DNA of 64,000 bases from Viridibacillus arenosi (GCF_001955655.1 NZ_MSPW01000001.1:496001-560000); one strand, 5' to 3'. Shown: positions 48,966 to 58,238, counted from the first letter of the stretch. Notes: generated from the letters alone by a model not told the origin. Program-made: numbers and translations.

Positions 48966-49010
48966 AGGAAATAAGGGCCGAGTCACGAGAGCCGACCCAG
49001 CCCCCTCCTT
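48965..49010 (-). promoter_or_regulatory. Shine-Dalgarno separated from the swrD start by a stem-loop
   Basis: Minus strand order: AAGGAGG (49004-49010), arm GGGCTGGGTC (48994-49003), loop of 9 nt, arm GACTCGGCCC (48975-48984), TTATTTCCT (9 nt), ATG (48963-48965). The arms pair over all 10 positions, eight Watson-Crick and two G-U. If folded, the Shine-Dalgarno and the ATG are 9 nt apart. It could alternatively act as a weak terminator or processing site after flgE. Confidence 0.65.
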
Positions 49011-49035
49011 TTAATGAAAAAATTTTAGCTAAAAC

Positions 49036-49830
49036 TTATCGTTTTAAGTTAACAAGCTCTTGTAAAATTTCATCTGATGTAGTGATAATACGTGTATTCG
49101 CCTGGAAACCACGTTGCGCTACGATCATATCAGTGAATTCTTCTGATAGATCTACGTTGGACATTTCGAGAGCACCAGAAGCGATTACACCAATACCCTT
49201 TAGACCAGCTGTGCCTACTGTAGGTGCCCCTGAGTTTGAAGTTTCATTATAATAATTAGAACCTTCCTTAGATAAACCTCCAGCATTTGGGAACTTAGCT
49301 AATTCTAATTGACCTGCTTTTTGCAATACACCTGCTTCATCAACATAATCTACAGACCCATCTTTACCGACAGACATACTTTGAGCAGTTGTAGGAATAT
49401 TTATTACTCCAGCAGTTCCTTTTAAATACTTACCTTCAGCATTAACTAGGTCTCCATTTTTATCCATATAAAAGTTCCCAGCACGTGTATACTTTAAGTT
49501 TTTCCCATCCTTATCCATAACAACAAAGAATCCATCACCAGAAATCGCTAAATCCAACACTCGGTTAGTGGTTTGCAATGAACCACCTTCATGCATTGTA
49601 TCTATTGCAGCAATTTGAGAACCTAAGCCAATTTGTTTTGGGTTTGTACCTCCAGTAGTAGCAGTCGGCGCTGAAGCACCTGCGCTTGTCTGTGAGAATA
49701 CATCTTTAAACACGACGCGACCTTTTTTGAACCCGTAGGTATTAACATTGGCGATATTGTTACCGATCACATCTAATTTTGTTTGGAAATTTTTAAGACC
49801 ACTGATGCCTGAATACATTGAACGTAGCAT
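49036..49830 (-). CDS. flgE: Flagellar hook protein FlgE (FlgE/F/G family)
   Basis: 264-aa hook/rod family protein starting MLRSMYSGISGLKNFQTKLD, with the NNIANVNTYGFKKGR N-terminal motif, ISGDGFFVV, and the C-terminal SNVDLSEEFTDMIVAQRGFQANTRII. In B. subtilis the gene at this position (after flgD) encodes the hook and was once named flgG; length and position agree. Preceded by an 81-nt gap holding two hairpins. Confidence 0.92.
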   Translation of the reverse strand: MLRSMYSGISGLKNFQTKLDVIGNNIANVNTYGFKKGRVVFKDVFSQTSAGASAPTATTGGTNPKQIGLGSQIAAIDTMHEGGSLQTTNRVLDLAISGDGFFVVMDKDGKNLKYTRAGNFYMDKNGDLVNAEGKYLKGTAGVINIPTTAQSMSVGKDGSVDYVDEAGVLQKAGQLELAKFPNAGGLSKEGSNYYNETSNSGAPTVGTAGLKGIGVIASGALEMSNVDLSEEFTDMIVAQRGFQANTRIITTSDEILQELVNLKR

Positions 49831-49860
49831 AACTTAATTTTCTCCCTTCGATTTTAGAGT

Positions 49861-49913
49861 GTACTGCTTCTGTCATTTGGCAGTACTAAGGCACCCTTAA
49901 AAGGTCCTGCCTT
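49861..49913 (-). promoter_or_regulatory. Two hairpins in the flgE leader
   Basis: Minus strand: AAGGCA / TGCCTT (49908-49913 with 49888-49893) with an inner ACCTT/AAGG pairing, then perfect 7-bp GTACTGC / GCAGTAC (49880-49886 with 49861-49867). Neither is followed by a T-tract, so they are more likely processing or stability elements than terminators. Confidence 0.5.
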
Positions 49914-50304
49914 ATGTCAGCACAATTGTGCCGTCGATATTGGTGAATAATTGATCTTTTGCTTCATTACGATCCATTGCTGTTATTACTGTGGCGTTTT
50001 TCGCACTAACTATGAGCGCTGCCTGATCAGTTAAAACAAGTGAATCATTCACACCTTTTGAGCGTGCTTCGAATACTTTTTCAGTAATTCTTTGCCATTG
50101 CTTTTCATCAATATGAATATCTCGTTCGTTCAGACGAACTGAAGCGTGCTTACTTATCTTTAACTGTTGGCTACTTGTTGCTTTTTCTAACTCTTGACTA
50201 AAGGATTGTTTGCTTGTAGAAACATTCGGTCTTGCAATTGACTGTTGTCTTAAAGTTGGTTGAAGTTGTTGTATATGTTGCTGAAATCTAATTTTATCCA
50301 CCAT
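49912..50304 (-). CDS. Flagellar operon protein, TIGR02530 type
   Basis: 130-aa protein with the conserved C-terminal half of the TIGR02530 family: ISKHASVRLNERDIHI (near 50-65), SLVLTDQAALIVSAKNATVITAMDR and FTNIDGTIVL. The role is unknown; members sit between flgD and flgE in many Firmicutes, hinting at hook assembly. I do not recall it in the B. subtilis operon. The N-terminal half is Gln/Ser-rich. The Shine-Dalgarno (AAGGGA) is weak. Confidence 0.85.
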   Translation of the reverse strand: MVDKIRFQQHIQQLQPTLRQQSIARPNVSTSKQSFSQELEKATSSQQLKISKHASVRLNERDIHIDEKQWQRITEKVFEARSKGVNDSLVLTDQAALIVSAKNATVITAMDRNEAKDQLFTNIDGTIVLT

Positions 50305-50309
50305 ATATT

Positions 50310-51026
50310 TTATTTCCCTTGAGCAATGGACACGATTTGATCAGCTGTTATTTCATCACCGTTACTAAGTATATATTTGATTTGTCCATCTTTTTTTGAA
50401 ACGGATTGGACGGTTGCTTCATTAGTTACCTCATTTGGAGATTCTTCAGATTCTTCATTATCATCTTTATCCTCAGTCACTTTGTATGTAATATTTTTCC
50501 CAATTAACATACTCGCTTCTACTAGGGACCCCCCGGTACTGCCTGTACTTCCATTAATCACTTCTGAAATATTTGATGGTGTTAATTCTTTACCGTCTGC
50601 TAATACAAAGATAACTCCCTCACCATTGTATTTAACTCGAACTACAGTACCAGTTCCTTCATTAACAATCGGTTTACCATCTTCACCTTTTTTATCTGTT
50701 ACTTCATGCCATTTCACATCTTTGCCGATGAATGAATTAAATTCAATTAACTGCGATTGTTGTTGTAATTGCGTTAAATTCTCTAGTGCTGTTGTCATAT
50801 TCGTCATTTGTTCAAGAGATGAAAATTGAGCCATTTGTGCGATAAATTCTTTATCATCCATTGGGTTTGTTGGATCTTGGTTTTGTAATTGTGTAATTAG
50901 CAATTGCAAGAATGCGTCTTTACCTAAAGCAGAGTTACCTGTTTGTCTTTGGTTAGATGGTTTATTGGCAACATTGTAATCATCTAAAATACTCTTTTTA
51001 TCTGGAATTTTCGTTGTATCTGCCAT
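50310..51026 (-). CDS. flgD: Flagellar hook capping protein FlgD
   Basis: 238-aa scaffold for hook polymerisation. Conserved start GKDAFLQLLITQLQNQDPTNP and DDKEFIAQMAQFSSLEQM (about 33-75), followed by a longer C-terminal domain with an acidic insertion (EDKDDNEESEESPNE). The gene follows fliK by 4 nt. Confidence 0.94.
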   Translation of the reverse strand: MADTTKIPDKKSILDDYNVANKPSNQRQTGNSALGKDAFLQLLITQLQNQDPTNPMDDKEFIAQMAQFSSLEQMTNMTTALENLTQLQQQSQLIEFNSFIGKDVKWHEVTDKKGEDGKPIVNEGTGTVVRVKYNGEGVIFVLADGKELTPSNISEVINGSTGSTGGSLVEASMLIGKNITYKVTEDKDDNEESEESPNEVTNEATVQSVSKKDGQIKYILSNGDEITADQIVSIAQGK

Positions 51027-51030
51027 AATC

Positions 51031-52371
51031 CTACACCTCCATTTCCATTAAATAGTCGCTAAATGTTAGTTCTTCATCTTGCTCGTCTTTATTTTTAGCG
51101 TCTTGGTCCTGTGCTTGTTGCTTAAATGATTGATTGAATTGATTCTGGCCTTTTTCTTGACGATTTGCATCACTTAAGGCTTGTGTGACATCAATACGAT
51201 CAAGTTGTATATTTTGGTTAACTAAACCTTGTTTTAAAGTATTTAACTGACTATCTAGCATTTCTTTACCAAGTGCTGTTGAGGCTAACAATCTAGCTGT
51301 CATAACACCATCTTTTTGTACTAGTTCCACACGAATCGTCCCTAAATTTTCTGGGTACAGTTTAATCAAAAGCTTCGTCATTCCTTGTGCATTTGAAGTT
51401 TGACTACGATTCATAATTGCTTGGAACTCTTTGACAAACGTTTCAGCCTGAGAAGCCTTGTTTGTTGGTAATGTTAATGTCACAGTCGTGTTAGCTGTAC
51501 CTTTTGTTTCTGTCAGAGTTGTTGTTACACTTTCATTGGCACTGGCATCGGTTAAATTAATCATTAATGGTTGTACATCTTTAGATTTTATGAGTGGAAG
51601 TTGACTGCTCGATGCTTGATTTAGAAGCTGTTCTACTTTTGTAGATAAAGCAGACATCCATTCTTTCACTTGAAATACTTGTAATTCCTGATTTAAGACT
51701 AAATCTGTTTTAGGTACTGCAAGCTCAACTAATTTTAAAAATTTCAGTACATCTGAAGCCTGAGTTTGAGAAACTGTTGCACCCTTTTCTCCACTAATAG
51801 AAGCCATCAAATTCTGCATAAATGCAAAGGCATTTTGATCGATACCGGCAAGTAAATCCCAAACATCTTTTGCCTGTGTATCATCACCTGTTAACTTTTG
51901 AATTGCAGCTTGTAAATCTTCAACGTTTACTCCTAACAATTCGCCTAATTTATCTAATGAAATACTTTCAGTACTTAGAGTAGCTTCATCGATTGCACTG
52001 TTCAGCAATTTATTTAAATCAGTTAGAGAAGTTACACCAAGGATGTTTGACATATCTTCTATAGTGATTGCTTGTTCTTGATTTCCAGCAGTATTGCTTT
52101 TTAGCACTTGTCCAAGTAAACCTTCTAGACCTCTTGATAGATCGATAGATAATTTATTTGAGCTAAATGTGGATTCCTTAATGGACTGATTATTCAACTT
52201 ATCTATATTACTTTGATTACTATTACTATTTGTTGTAGATGAAGTTGGCGGTTCAGTCTTATTAGAAGATAACAAGTAATCCGAAAATCCAGTATTAGTT
52301 GAGCTATCAGTTGAATTTTTTGATTGACTACTTGCTTTGGGTGCTTCTATTTGTATCGAATCTATATTCAT
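51031..52371 (-). CDS. fliK: Flagellar hook-length control protein FliK
   Basis: 446-aa ruler protein. Low-complexity Ser/Thr/Asn N-terminus, a variable middle, and the conserved C-terminal Flg_hook domain (LIKLYPENLGTIRVELVQKDG, then MLDSQLNTLKQGLVNQNI) that interacts with FlhB to stop hook growth. Its C-terminus is acidic (DEQDEELTFSDYLMEMEV). Confidence 0.92.
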   Translation of the reverse strand: MNIDSIQIEAPKASSQSKNSTDSSTNTGFSDYLLSSNKTEPPTSSTTNSNSNQSNIDKLNNQSIKESTFSSNKLSIDLSRGLEGLLGQVLKSNTAGNQEQAITIEDMSNILGVTSLTDLNKLLNSAIDEATLSTESISLDKLGELLGVNVEDLQAAIQKLTGDDTQAKDVWDLLAGIDQNAFAFMQNLMASISGEKGATVSQTQASDVLKFLKLVELAVPKTDLVLNQELQVFQVKEWMSALSTKVEQLLNQASSSQLPLIKSKDVQPLMINLTDASANESVTTTLTETKGTANTTVTLTLPTNKASQAETFVKEFQAIMNRSQTSNAQGMTKLLIKLYPENLGTIRVELVQKDGVMTARLLASTALGKEMLDSQLNTLKQGLVNQNIQLDRIDVTQALSDANRQEKGQNQFNQSFKQQAQDQDAKNKDEQDEELTFSDYLMEMEV

Positions 52372-52401
52372 GATTTCACCTCCTTCCGACTAATAGAATT
52401 T

Positions 52402-52995
52402 TTATTTAGCTAACAATACCGTATATCGTGCAGCGTCTTTTGCTGGCATCTTCTCTAATACTTTCGCCAACGTTTCAGGTTTTAAGCTAGCTAGTATTTT
52501 AATTGCTTCCGAATCACTCATATTTATGATGACTGGAGCTGCTGCTTTTGGTGTCATTTTTTCAAAGGTTGACACTATACTGCTAAATTCTTTTTGTGTT
52601 TCTACTTTTCCCTTTTCAAGCTTATCGATTTCAGCTATTAGTCGATCTTGTTCAATAACTAGCTTAGATTTTTCGTTTTTCGAGTCTTCTATTTGACCTT
52701 GTAATTGCGCAATTTGGGCTTCTTTTTCTTTAATTTGAGCTTTTAGCTCCACAGTTTGTTTAGCATTTTCTTTTGCATCATTTTCATTTAACACTTTTTC
52801 GTTAGTACTTTGGGCTGTACCACTTGTCCATTCTTTTGCTTTTTCAAAAACATTTACGTTTAATAAATGCGCAATGATCAGGAGAACAGCAGTTGTAAAT
52901 AGTAATGGTATAATCACCCAATAAAAAAGCCTTTGAAGCGTACTAGCTGCTTTTATTTCCGAAGCTTTTGTATGCTTCAAATTTTTTTTCGCCAT
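52402..52995 (-). CDS. motE: Stator chaperone-like protein MotE (YlxF, MgtE N-domain type)
   Basis: 197-aa protein with one N-terminal membrane helix (about 21-45, FYWVIIPLLFTTAVLLIIAHLL core), a long coiled coil (about 75-135), and a C-terminal MgtE_N-like module (MSDSEAIKILASLKPETLAKVLEKMP). In other bacteria MotE assists MotC; in B. subtilis the gene here is ylxF. Start set at ATG 52995 (MAKKNLK) after AGGTGATGGC; the open frame upstream overlaps fliJ. Confidence 0.8.
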   Translation of the reverse strand: MAKKNLKHTKASEIKAASTLQRLFYWVIIPLLFTTAVLLIIAHLLNVNVFEKAKEWTSGTAQSTNEKVLNENDAKENAKQTVELKAQIKEKEAQIAQLQGQIEDSKNEKSKLVIEQDRLIAEIDKLEKGKVETQKEFSSIVSTFEKMTPKAAAPVIINMSDSEAIKILASLKPETLAKVLEKMPAKDAARYTVLLAK

Positions 52996-52999
52996 GCCA

Positions 53000-53449
53000 T
53001 CACCTGATTTCTTTGTTGTAATATGCGACTGATGATAGTTCATCTAGTCGAATTGCTTCAAGTCTTTCTTGTTCTTCTTTAAAAGTTTCAAGATCTTTTT
53101 CTTTCATCTTTTCATACTTCCGAAACTCTAACGACTTTTCCAGCAGTTTCTGTTCATGCCACTCCATTTTAGAGCGAGCTTGAATAACCTTTTGCTGTAC
53201 ATCCACTATTGTCTTTTCAAGACTATCAATAAATCTTGAATAATGATGAATTTCATCGATACTAGAACCAGTAGACATTCGTTGTTGTTGAAAACCAATT
53301 AGATCTTCTTTTTTCTTTAGCAGATTATAAAGTTTGGTAGCTACTTCTTCAAAAACTCTGACAGATTCTTTATAAGCAATTTCTGTTTCATTTTTTTCTT
53401 GCTCTCTCACTGTCATTACTTTTTCAAAGCGATATGTATATGCGCTCAT
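53000..53449 (-). CDS. fliJ: Flagellar export chaperone FliJ
   Basis: 149-aa, almost wholly alpha-helical coiled-coil protein of the export ATPase complex, with YRFEKVMTVREQEKNETEIAY at the start typical of FliJ. It directly follows fliI with no gap. Confidence 0.92.
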   Translation of the reverse strand: MSAYTYRFEKVMTVREQEKNETEIAYKESVRVFEEVATKLYNLLKKKEDLIGFQQQRMSTGSSIDEIHHYSRFIDSLEKTIVDVQQKVIQARSKMEWHEQKLLEKSLEFRKYEKMKEKDLETFKEEQERLEAIRLDELSSVAYYNKEIR

Positions 53450-54778
53450 TTACAGCCCACCACCATTCGATAAACTGATTAGTTCATTCACACTCTGCTG
53501 CATACTAACATTATCTAAATATCCTTGTTTCAAAAATGCTGTAATTAGAGGCTCATAATGAATGGCTTGATCAATTTCTTTGGAAGTTCCTCGCTTATAG
53601 GCACCTATATTTATCAAGTCTTCTGATTTGTTATACGTATAGTACAGTTCTCGCAACCGTTCTGCAGCTTGTACATGTTCTTTAGAGACAATATGATTCA
53701 TCAAACGGCTGACACTTTTTAAAACGTTAATAGCCGGATATTGCCCTTTATTTGCCAATGTACGATCAAGCACGATGTGTCCATCTAAAATACCTCGTAC
53801 TGTATCTGCGATTGGTTCATTCATGTCATCCCCGTCTACTAATACCGTATAGAAAGCTGTTATAGAACCATGTTCATTTGTACCTGTTCGTTCTAATAAC
53901 TTTGGCAAAATAGAGAATACAGAAGGTGTATAACCTCTCGTAGCAGGTGGTTCACCAACCGCCAAACCAATTTCACGTTGAGCCATAGCAACACGAGTGA
54001 CAGAATCCATCATGAGCATGACATTTAGTCCTCTATTTCTGAAGTACTCTGCAATTGCTGTAGCTGTAAATGCCCCTTTAATACGCATCAGAGCAGGTTG
54101 ATCAGATGTAGCAGCGACAACGATTGAGCGCTTCAAGCCTTCAGGGCCAAGATCTCGTTCGATGAATTCACGAACCTCACGACCACGTTCTCCAATAAGT
54201 GCGATAACATTTAAATCTGCTTCTGTATTTCGCGCTATCATTCCTAGGAGGGTACTTTTACCAACACCTGAACCGGCGAATATACCAACACGCTGGCCAT
54301 TACCAACCGTTAACATGCCATCTATTGCTTTTACACCCACTTCAAGGGTTTCATTTATAGGTGGTCTAGTTAAAGGGTTTGGTGGGTCTTCCTCTGTCTG
54401 AACAGTAGCAAGGCCTTTTGGTAAGTTGTGTCCATCAAGAGGTAATCCCATTGAGTCCAATACTTTACCAATAAGTTCAGGCCCTACTTTTACTTCTAAA
54501 GGTGACCCTGTTCCCTCAACTAAACATCCTATCGAAATCTCTCTAATTGATGTAAACGGCATGAGTACAACGATTTCATCTTTAAAACCGACAACTTCAG
54601 CTAAAATCTCTGTAGGTCCATTTTTTGAAGATTGCACATGAATTTTACATACATCACCAACAGAGCTTTCAGGACCTTGCGATTCAATCATTAGACCAAC
54701 TACACGAGTTATTCGACCATACTTTTTAAATGTTTGTACTGATGGAATATGCTCAACCAACTGCGACGCTTTCATCAT
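53450..54778 (-). CDS. fliI: Flagellum-specific ATPase FliI
   Basis: 442-aa F1-beta-like ATPase that powers export. Walker A GIFAGSGVGKSTLLG near 165-179, IGERGREVREFIERD, and MLMMDSVTRVAMAQREIGL. It starts at ATG 54778 (ATGATGAAA), overlapping the fliH stop by 4 nt. Confidence 0.97.
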   Translation of the reverse strand: MMKASQLVEHIPSVQTFKKYGRITRVVGLMIESQGPESSVGDVCKIHVQSSKNGPTEILAEVVGFKDEIVVLMPFTSIREISIGCLVEGTGSPLEVKVGPELIGKVLDSMGLPLDGHNLPKGLATVQTEEDPPNPLTRPPINETLEVGVKAIDGMLTVGNGQRVGIFAGSGVGKSTLLGMIARNTEADLNVIALIGERGREVREFIERDLGPEGLKRSIVVAATSDQPALMRIKGAFTATAIAEYFRNRGLNVMLMMDSVTRVAMAQREIGLAVGEPPATRGYTPSVFSILPKLLERTGTNEHGSITAFYTVLVDGDDMNEPIADTVRGILDGHIVLDRTLANKGQYPAINVLKSVSRLMNHIVSKEHVQAAERLRELYYTYNKSEDLINIGAYKRGTSKEIDQAIHYEPLITAFLKQGYLDNVSMQQSVNELISLSNGGGL

Positions 54779-55563
54779 TTCTGATCCACGCTTTCTAATA
54801 TTTCTATTAGTTTCAATCGTAATTCATTAAGCTGTTCATCGATACTCACGACAATTCTTCCGTGATTTGTTTCGATAAAACCATCCGTATCATTTAGTTC
54901 TTCATTTACGAAAATCATGAATGGGACATCCACTGGGAAGATGGAAGCTAATTCGTCTCGATGACTTGATACGAGCTTATGATAAGTAAGTGATACATAC
55001 AGCTTAATTTCTTTCATCTCTCTTGCCTCTTTTAAACCTCGACGGACCACATTCAAAAACAGCTCTCCATTTTCTTCTAAGGCTGTCCCTAAAATGCGAG
55101 TCGCAGCATTCATAGCCAGTTCTAAAATGACTCTTTCTTGACTTTCTAGATATTGTTGAGCATTTTCTTGTGAACTGATAGTAGTTTCATTAGCTATTTG
55201 AACTGCTTCTGACATATTGTCTTCAGCTTTTAAGCGTCCTTCTTCTAAGCCTTGCTGAAAACCTTCATCGTAAGCTTGTTGTTGAAGAATAAGCTTATCT
55301 TGTTCCCATTGCTCTTTAGCAAAATCAAGTACCTGCTGTTGTTCTTCGCACTGTGCGAAGAATTTTTGTTGTTGAATAGTAATCTCGGACTGCGCTTCAG
55401 CAATAATACGTTCTCTTTCAGCTATTACATCTTCTAAGGAATAATCCTCAACGACTTCTTGCTGATCTTCGGGCAATCTTAACTCGCGTATTTCAATTGT
55501 TCTAATTTTCTCTTTGGATGATAGAGTATCATCGAATCGAATGATTCTAGACAATGACGTCAT
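54775..55563 (-). CDS. fliH: Flagellar assembly protein FliH
   Basis: About 262-aa regulator of FliI. Glu/Gln-rich coiled coil (about 35-130) and a C-terminal FliH domain (AATRILGTALEENGELFLNVV; FIETNHGRIVVSID). The start is uncertain: ATG 55563 and TTG 55554 both follow GGTGGAGGAG, and the frame remains open to 55593 inside fliG. Overlap with fliG is 8-17 nt depending on the choice. Confidence 0.88.
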   Translation of the reverse strand: MTSLSRIIRFDDTLSSKEKIRTIEIRELRLPEDQQEVVEDYSLEDVIAERERIIAEAQSEITIQQQKFFAQCEEQQQVLDFAKEQWEQDKLILQQQAYDEGFQQGLEEGRLKAEDNMSEAVQIANETTISSQENAQQYLESQERVILELAMNAATRILGTALEENGELFLNVVRRGLKEAREMKEIKLYVSLTYHKLVSSHRDELASIFPVDVPFMIFVNEELNDTDGFIETNHGRIVVSIDEQLNELRLKLIEILESVDQK

Positions 55564-56560
55564 CTCCTCCACCACGAGCGATAATGATTTCACCTGCGTC
55601 CTCTAAGCGTCGTGTTACTGCAACGATTCTCATTTGTGCATCTTCAACATCTCTCAGGCGAACAGGTCCCATTACTTCCATCTCTTCTCTAAATGTTTCA
55701 GCCATACGTTGGGACATATTTTTGAAAATAATTTCTTTTACTTCTTCGCTTGAAATCTTCATTGCAAGGAGTAAATCTTCATTTTCACAATCGCGTATAA
55801 CACGTTGAATTGAGCGGTTATCCAGTGTAACAATATCTTCGAAGACAAACATACGTTTTTTGATTTCTTCTGCTAGTTCTGGATCTTGAATTTCAAGTGC
55901 ATCCAGAATTGTTTTTTCTGTTTGTCTATCAACACCATTAAGGACTTCTACAACTGCATCAACGCCACCAGTTTCGGTGTAATCTTGCGTCACAGTTGAT
56001 GACAATTTGCGTTCTAATACTGATTCAATTTCACTAATAACTTCGGGCGATGTTGAATCCATCATTGCGATACGTTTCGCTATATCAGCTTGTACCTCTT
56101 GAGGTAAAGATGAAAGTATAATACCCGCTTGCTGTGGCTCTAAATATGAAAGTATTAGCGCAATTGTTTGCGGATGTTCATTTTGAATAAAGTTGAAAAT
56201 TTGAGCAGGATCTGTGCGTCTCGCAAAATCAAAAGGTCTTACTTGTAGAGAAGATGTTAATCGATTGATAATTGTTTGAGCCTGATCCGATCCAAGAGCC
56301 TTTTCTAATACAGTTTTCGCATAACCAATTCCACCTTGAGAAATGTAGTCTTGTGCGAGTGCAATATTATGGAACTCTTCGATGATTTCTTCTTTTATCT
56401 CTGGTTCAACTTTTTTAACTCCTGAAATTTCTAACGTTAAACGTTCTATTTCCTCTTCGCTTAAGTGTTTATATACCGCAGCGGACACTTCTGGTCCTAG
56501 TGATATTAACAGGAGTGCTGCTTTTTGTTTACCAGATAAACCTTTTTCTTTCCTTGACAC
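55547..56560 (-). CDS. fliG: Flagellar motor switch protein FliG
   Basis: 337-aa C-ring protein contacting the stators. N-terminal FliF-binding part (LSGKQKAALLLISLGPEVSA), EHPQTIALILSYLEPQQAG middle domain, and C-terminal torque helix FVFEDIVTLDNRSIQRVIRD. I chose GTG 56560 (product SRKEKGLSGKQ) because GGGGGG lies 7 nt upstream and the length matches the family; ATG 56575 overlaps the fliF stop with a poor Shine-Dalgarno. Confidence 0.94.
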   Translation of the reverse strand: MSRKEKGLSGKQKAALLLISLGPEVSAAVYKHLSEEEIERLTLEISGVKKVEPEIKEEIIEEFHNIALAQDYISQGGIGYAKTVLEKALGSDQAQTIINRLTSSLQVRPFDFARRTDPAQIFNFIQNEHPQTIALILSYLEPQQAGIILSSLPQEVQADIAKRIAMMDSTSPEVISEIESVLERKLSSTVTQDYTETGGVDAVVEVLNGVDRQTEKTILDALEIQDPELAEEIKKRMFVFEDIVTLDNRSIQRVIRDCENEDLLLAMKISSEEVKEIIFKNMSQRMAETFREEMEVMGPVRLRDVEDAQMRIVAVTRRLEDAGEIIIARGGGDDVIV

Positions 56561-56574
56561 AGCTTTTCCCCCCA

Positions 56575-58176
56575 TTAATCTTCAGTTATCCATGTACGTA
56601 ATAATTTCGCGAAATCATCTGGCTTGTCTTTTGCCATCTTCTCAAGCTGTTTACGTCGTACGGTTGATTCTGTTTCTTTTTCTGTAGAGATATCTTCTAC
56701 TTCAACTATTTCCTCTTGATCTTCTAGAATCATATTTTCTTCTGTCGCGTTTTGTTTTCTAGAACGTAAAATAAAGAATGCTAGTAAAATAATAGCAGCT
56801 ACTAAAATACCGCCAATCACATATACCCACCATGGAATTTTACTTGTCTCAGTTGAAGCTAATTGTGCTTTACCATTCAATTGTTGAACAGTAACATTTA
56901 TTTTTTGATCGATTTGAGCATCAGTTAATTGTCCAGCTTCATTTTTATCAATTGAAGTACGGACGATTGATGCAAGCATACTTTGAATATCCTGTTGTAC
57001 ATTTGTTGGTAATGTCGTTGCGTCGTTAGCAGTTGGTGGTTCTACCATTACTTGAATACCTAAGTCACGAATACGATACGGACTTTCTACAATCTGACGT
57101 TTAATACGATTCACTTCATTATTAATCGTCTCTTCAGTTTTCTCGTAATCTCCATCTCCAGTTGACCCAGACTGATAGTTTGTAAAATTATCAGTTGCAT
57201 TTTCAGCTTCTGGTGTACCCGAAGCTGCTGCTCCAGTACCTGTAAATGTTTCACTAATACGCTGTGCACTGATTTGGATACCAGCCATATTCTCTTTATC
57301 TACTGGTTCAACTAAATTTTCTTCACGTTGTTCTTGGGTAAAATCAATATCAGTAGTCACTACAACGGCTACTTTATCTGCTCCCATTAAAGTACCTAAC
57401 ATTGTTTGCACTTGGCGTTGCAAATCACGTTCAATTTGCTTTTTAAGTGTCAATTGTTGATTGACATCCGCTCCACTAGCTCCCGCTGTTGCAGTATTAG
57501 TAGACTGTAAATCGTAATATTCAAAGTATTGATTTGTAATTACAATATTTTCGGGTGTTAGGTTCGGAACACTTTTAGATGCCAAATTATAAAGTGTTTG
57601 AATTTGCGTTTCAGTAAATTGATAGCCTGGTTCCGTATTCAAAACTATCGATGCACTAGCTGGTTGCTGTGTATCACTTACGAATACACCCTCTTCAGGT
57701 AAAGTGATCATTACTTTGGCGTCTTTTACACCTTTAATACCTTTAATTAAATTAGCTAGTTCTGTTTGTGTAGAAGCTAATTTTAGAACGCTAAATTCAT
57801 TATCTGTCATACCAAATCCAGCGTTTTGAGAGAAAAATGAGTAATCTATTTTACCAGATTGAGGAAAACCTTCCGATGCTAATTGTACTAATAGTGGATC
57901 GACTTGATTTTCTGGAACTAAGATAGATGTTCCACCTGGTGCAATTTTATATTTTGTTCCTTGAGCATCAAGGGTTTCTTTTATTTTCCCTACTTCAGCA
58001 GTCGATAAGTCTGAATAAAGTGGCGCATACGTAACTCGAGTTGCAAAGTATGTAATAACAGCTGCCAAAATAATAATTCCAAGAAGGGAACCTATTAACG
58101 TACCTTTTTGTGCTTTCGTACGACTTCCCCAAAACCTCGTGGAGTCGGTTTTGATTTTTGTCAGTCTTTCATTCAT
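56575..58176 (-). CDS. fliF: Flagellar MS-ring protein FliF
   Basis: 533-aa membrane ring protein. First membrane helix about 28-46, YscJ/FliF ring-building domains (TYAPLYSDLSTAEVGKI; ASVKVMLTLPEE-type strand seen here as AKVMITLPEEGVFV), second membrane helix about 445-467 (WWVYVIGGILVAAIILLAFF), and a C-terminal FliG-binding tail (PDDFAKLLRTWITED). Confidence 0.96.
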   Translation of the reverse strand: MNERLTKIKTDSTRFWGSRTKAQKGTLIGSLLGIIILAAVITYFATRVTYAPLYSDLSTAEVGKIKETLDAQGTKYKIAPGGTSILVPENQVDPLLVQLASEGFPQSGKIDYSFFSQNAGFGMTDNEFSVLKLASTQTELANLIKGIKGVKDAKVMITLPEEGVFVSDTQQPASASIVLNTEPGYQFTETQIQTLYNLASKSVPNLTPENIVITNQYFEYYDLQSTNTATAGASGADVNQQLTLKKQIERDLQRQVQTMLGTLMGADKVAVVVTTDIDFTQEQREENLVEPVDKENMAGIQISAQRISETFTGTGAAASGTPEAENATDNFTNYQSGSTGDGDYEKTEETINNEVNRIKRQIVESPYRIRDLGIQVMVEPPTANDATTLPTNVQQDIQSMLASIVRTSIDKNEAGQLTDAQIDQKINVTVQQLNGKAQLASTETSKIPWWVYVIGGILVAAIILLAFFILRSRKQNATEENMILEDQEEIVEVEDISTEKETESTVRRKQLEKMAKDKPDDFAKLLRTWITED

Positions 58177-58238
58177 TTTAAGCCTCCGGTTATAGTGAAT
58201 GTTCTAATACGTGGTTAAATCCGCACTAACCGTTCGAA

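Noticed and set aside
50377-50829. 150-codon open frame opposite flgD
   Set aside because: Antisense to a confident gene, no family features.
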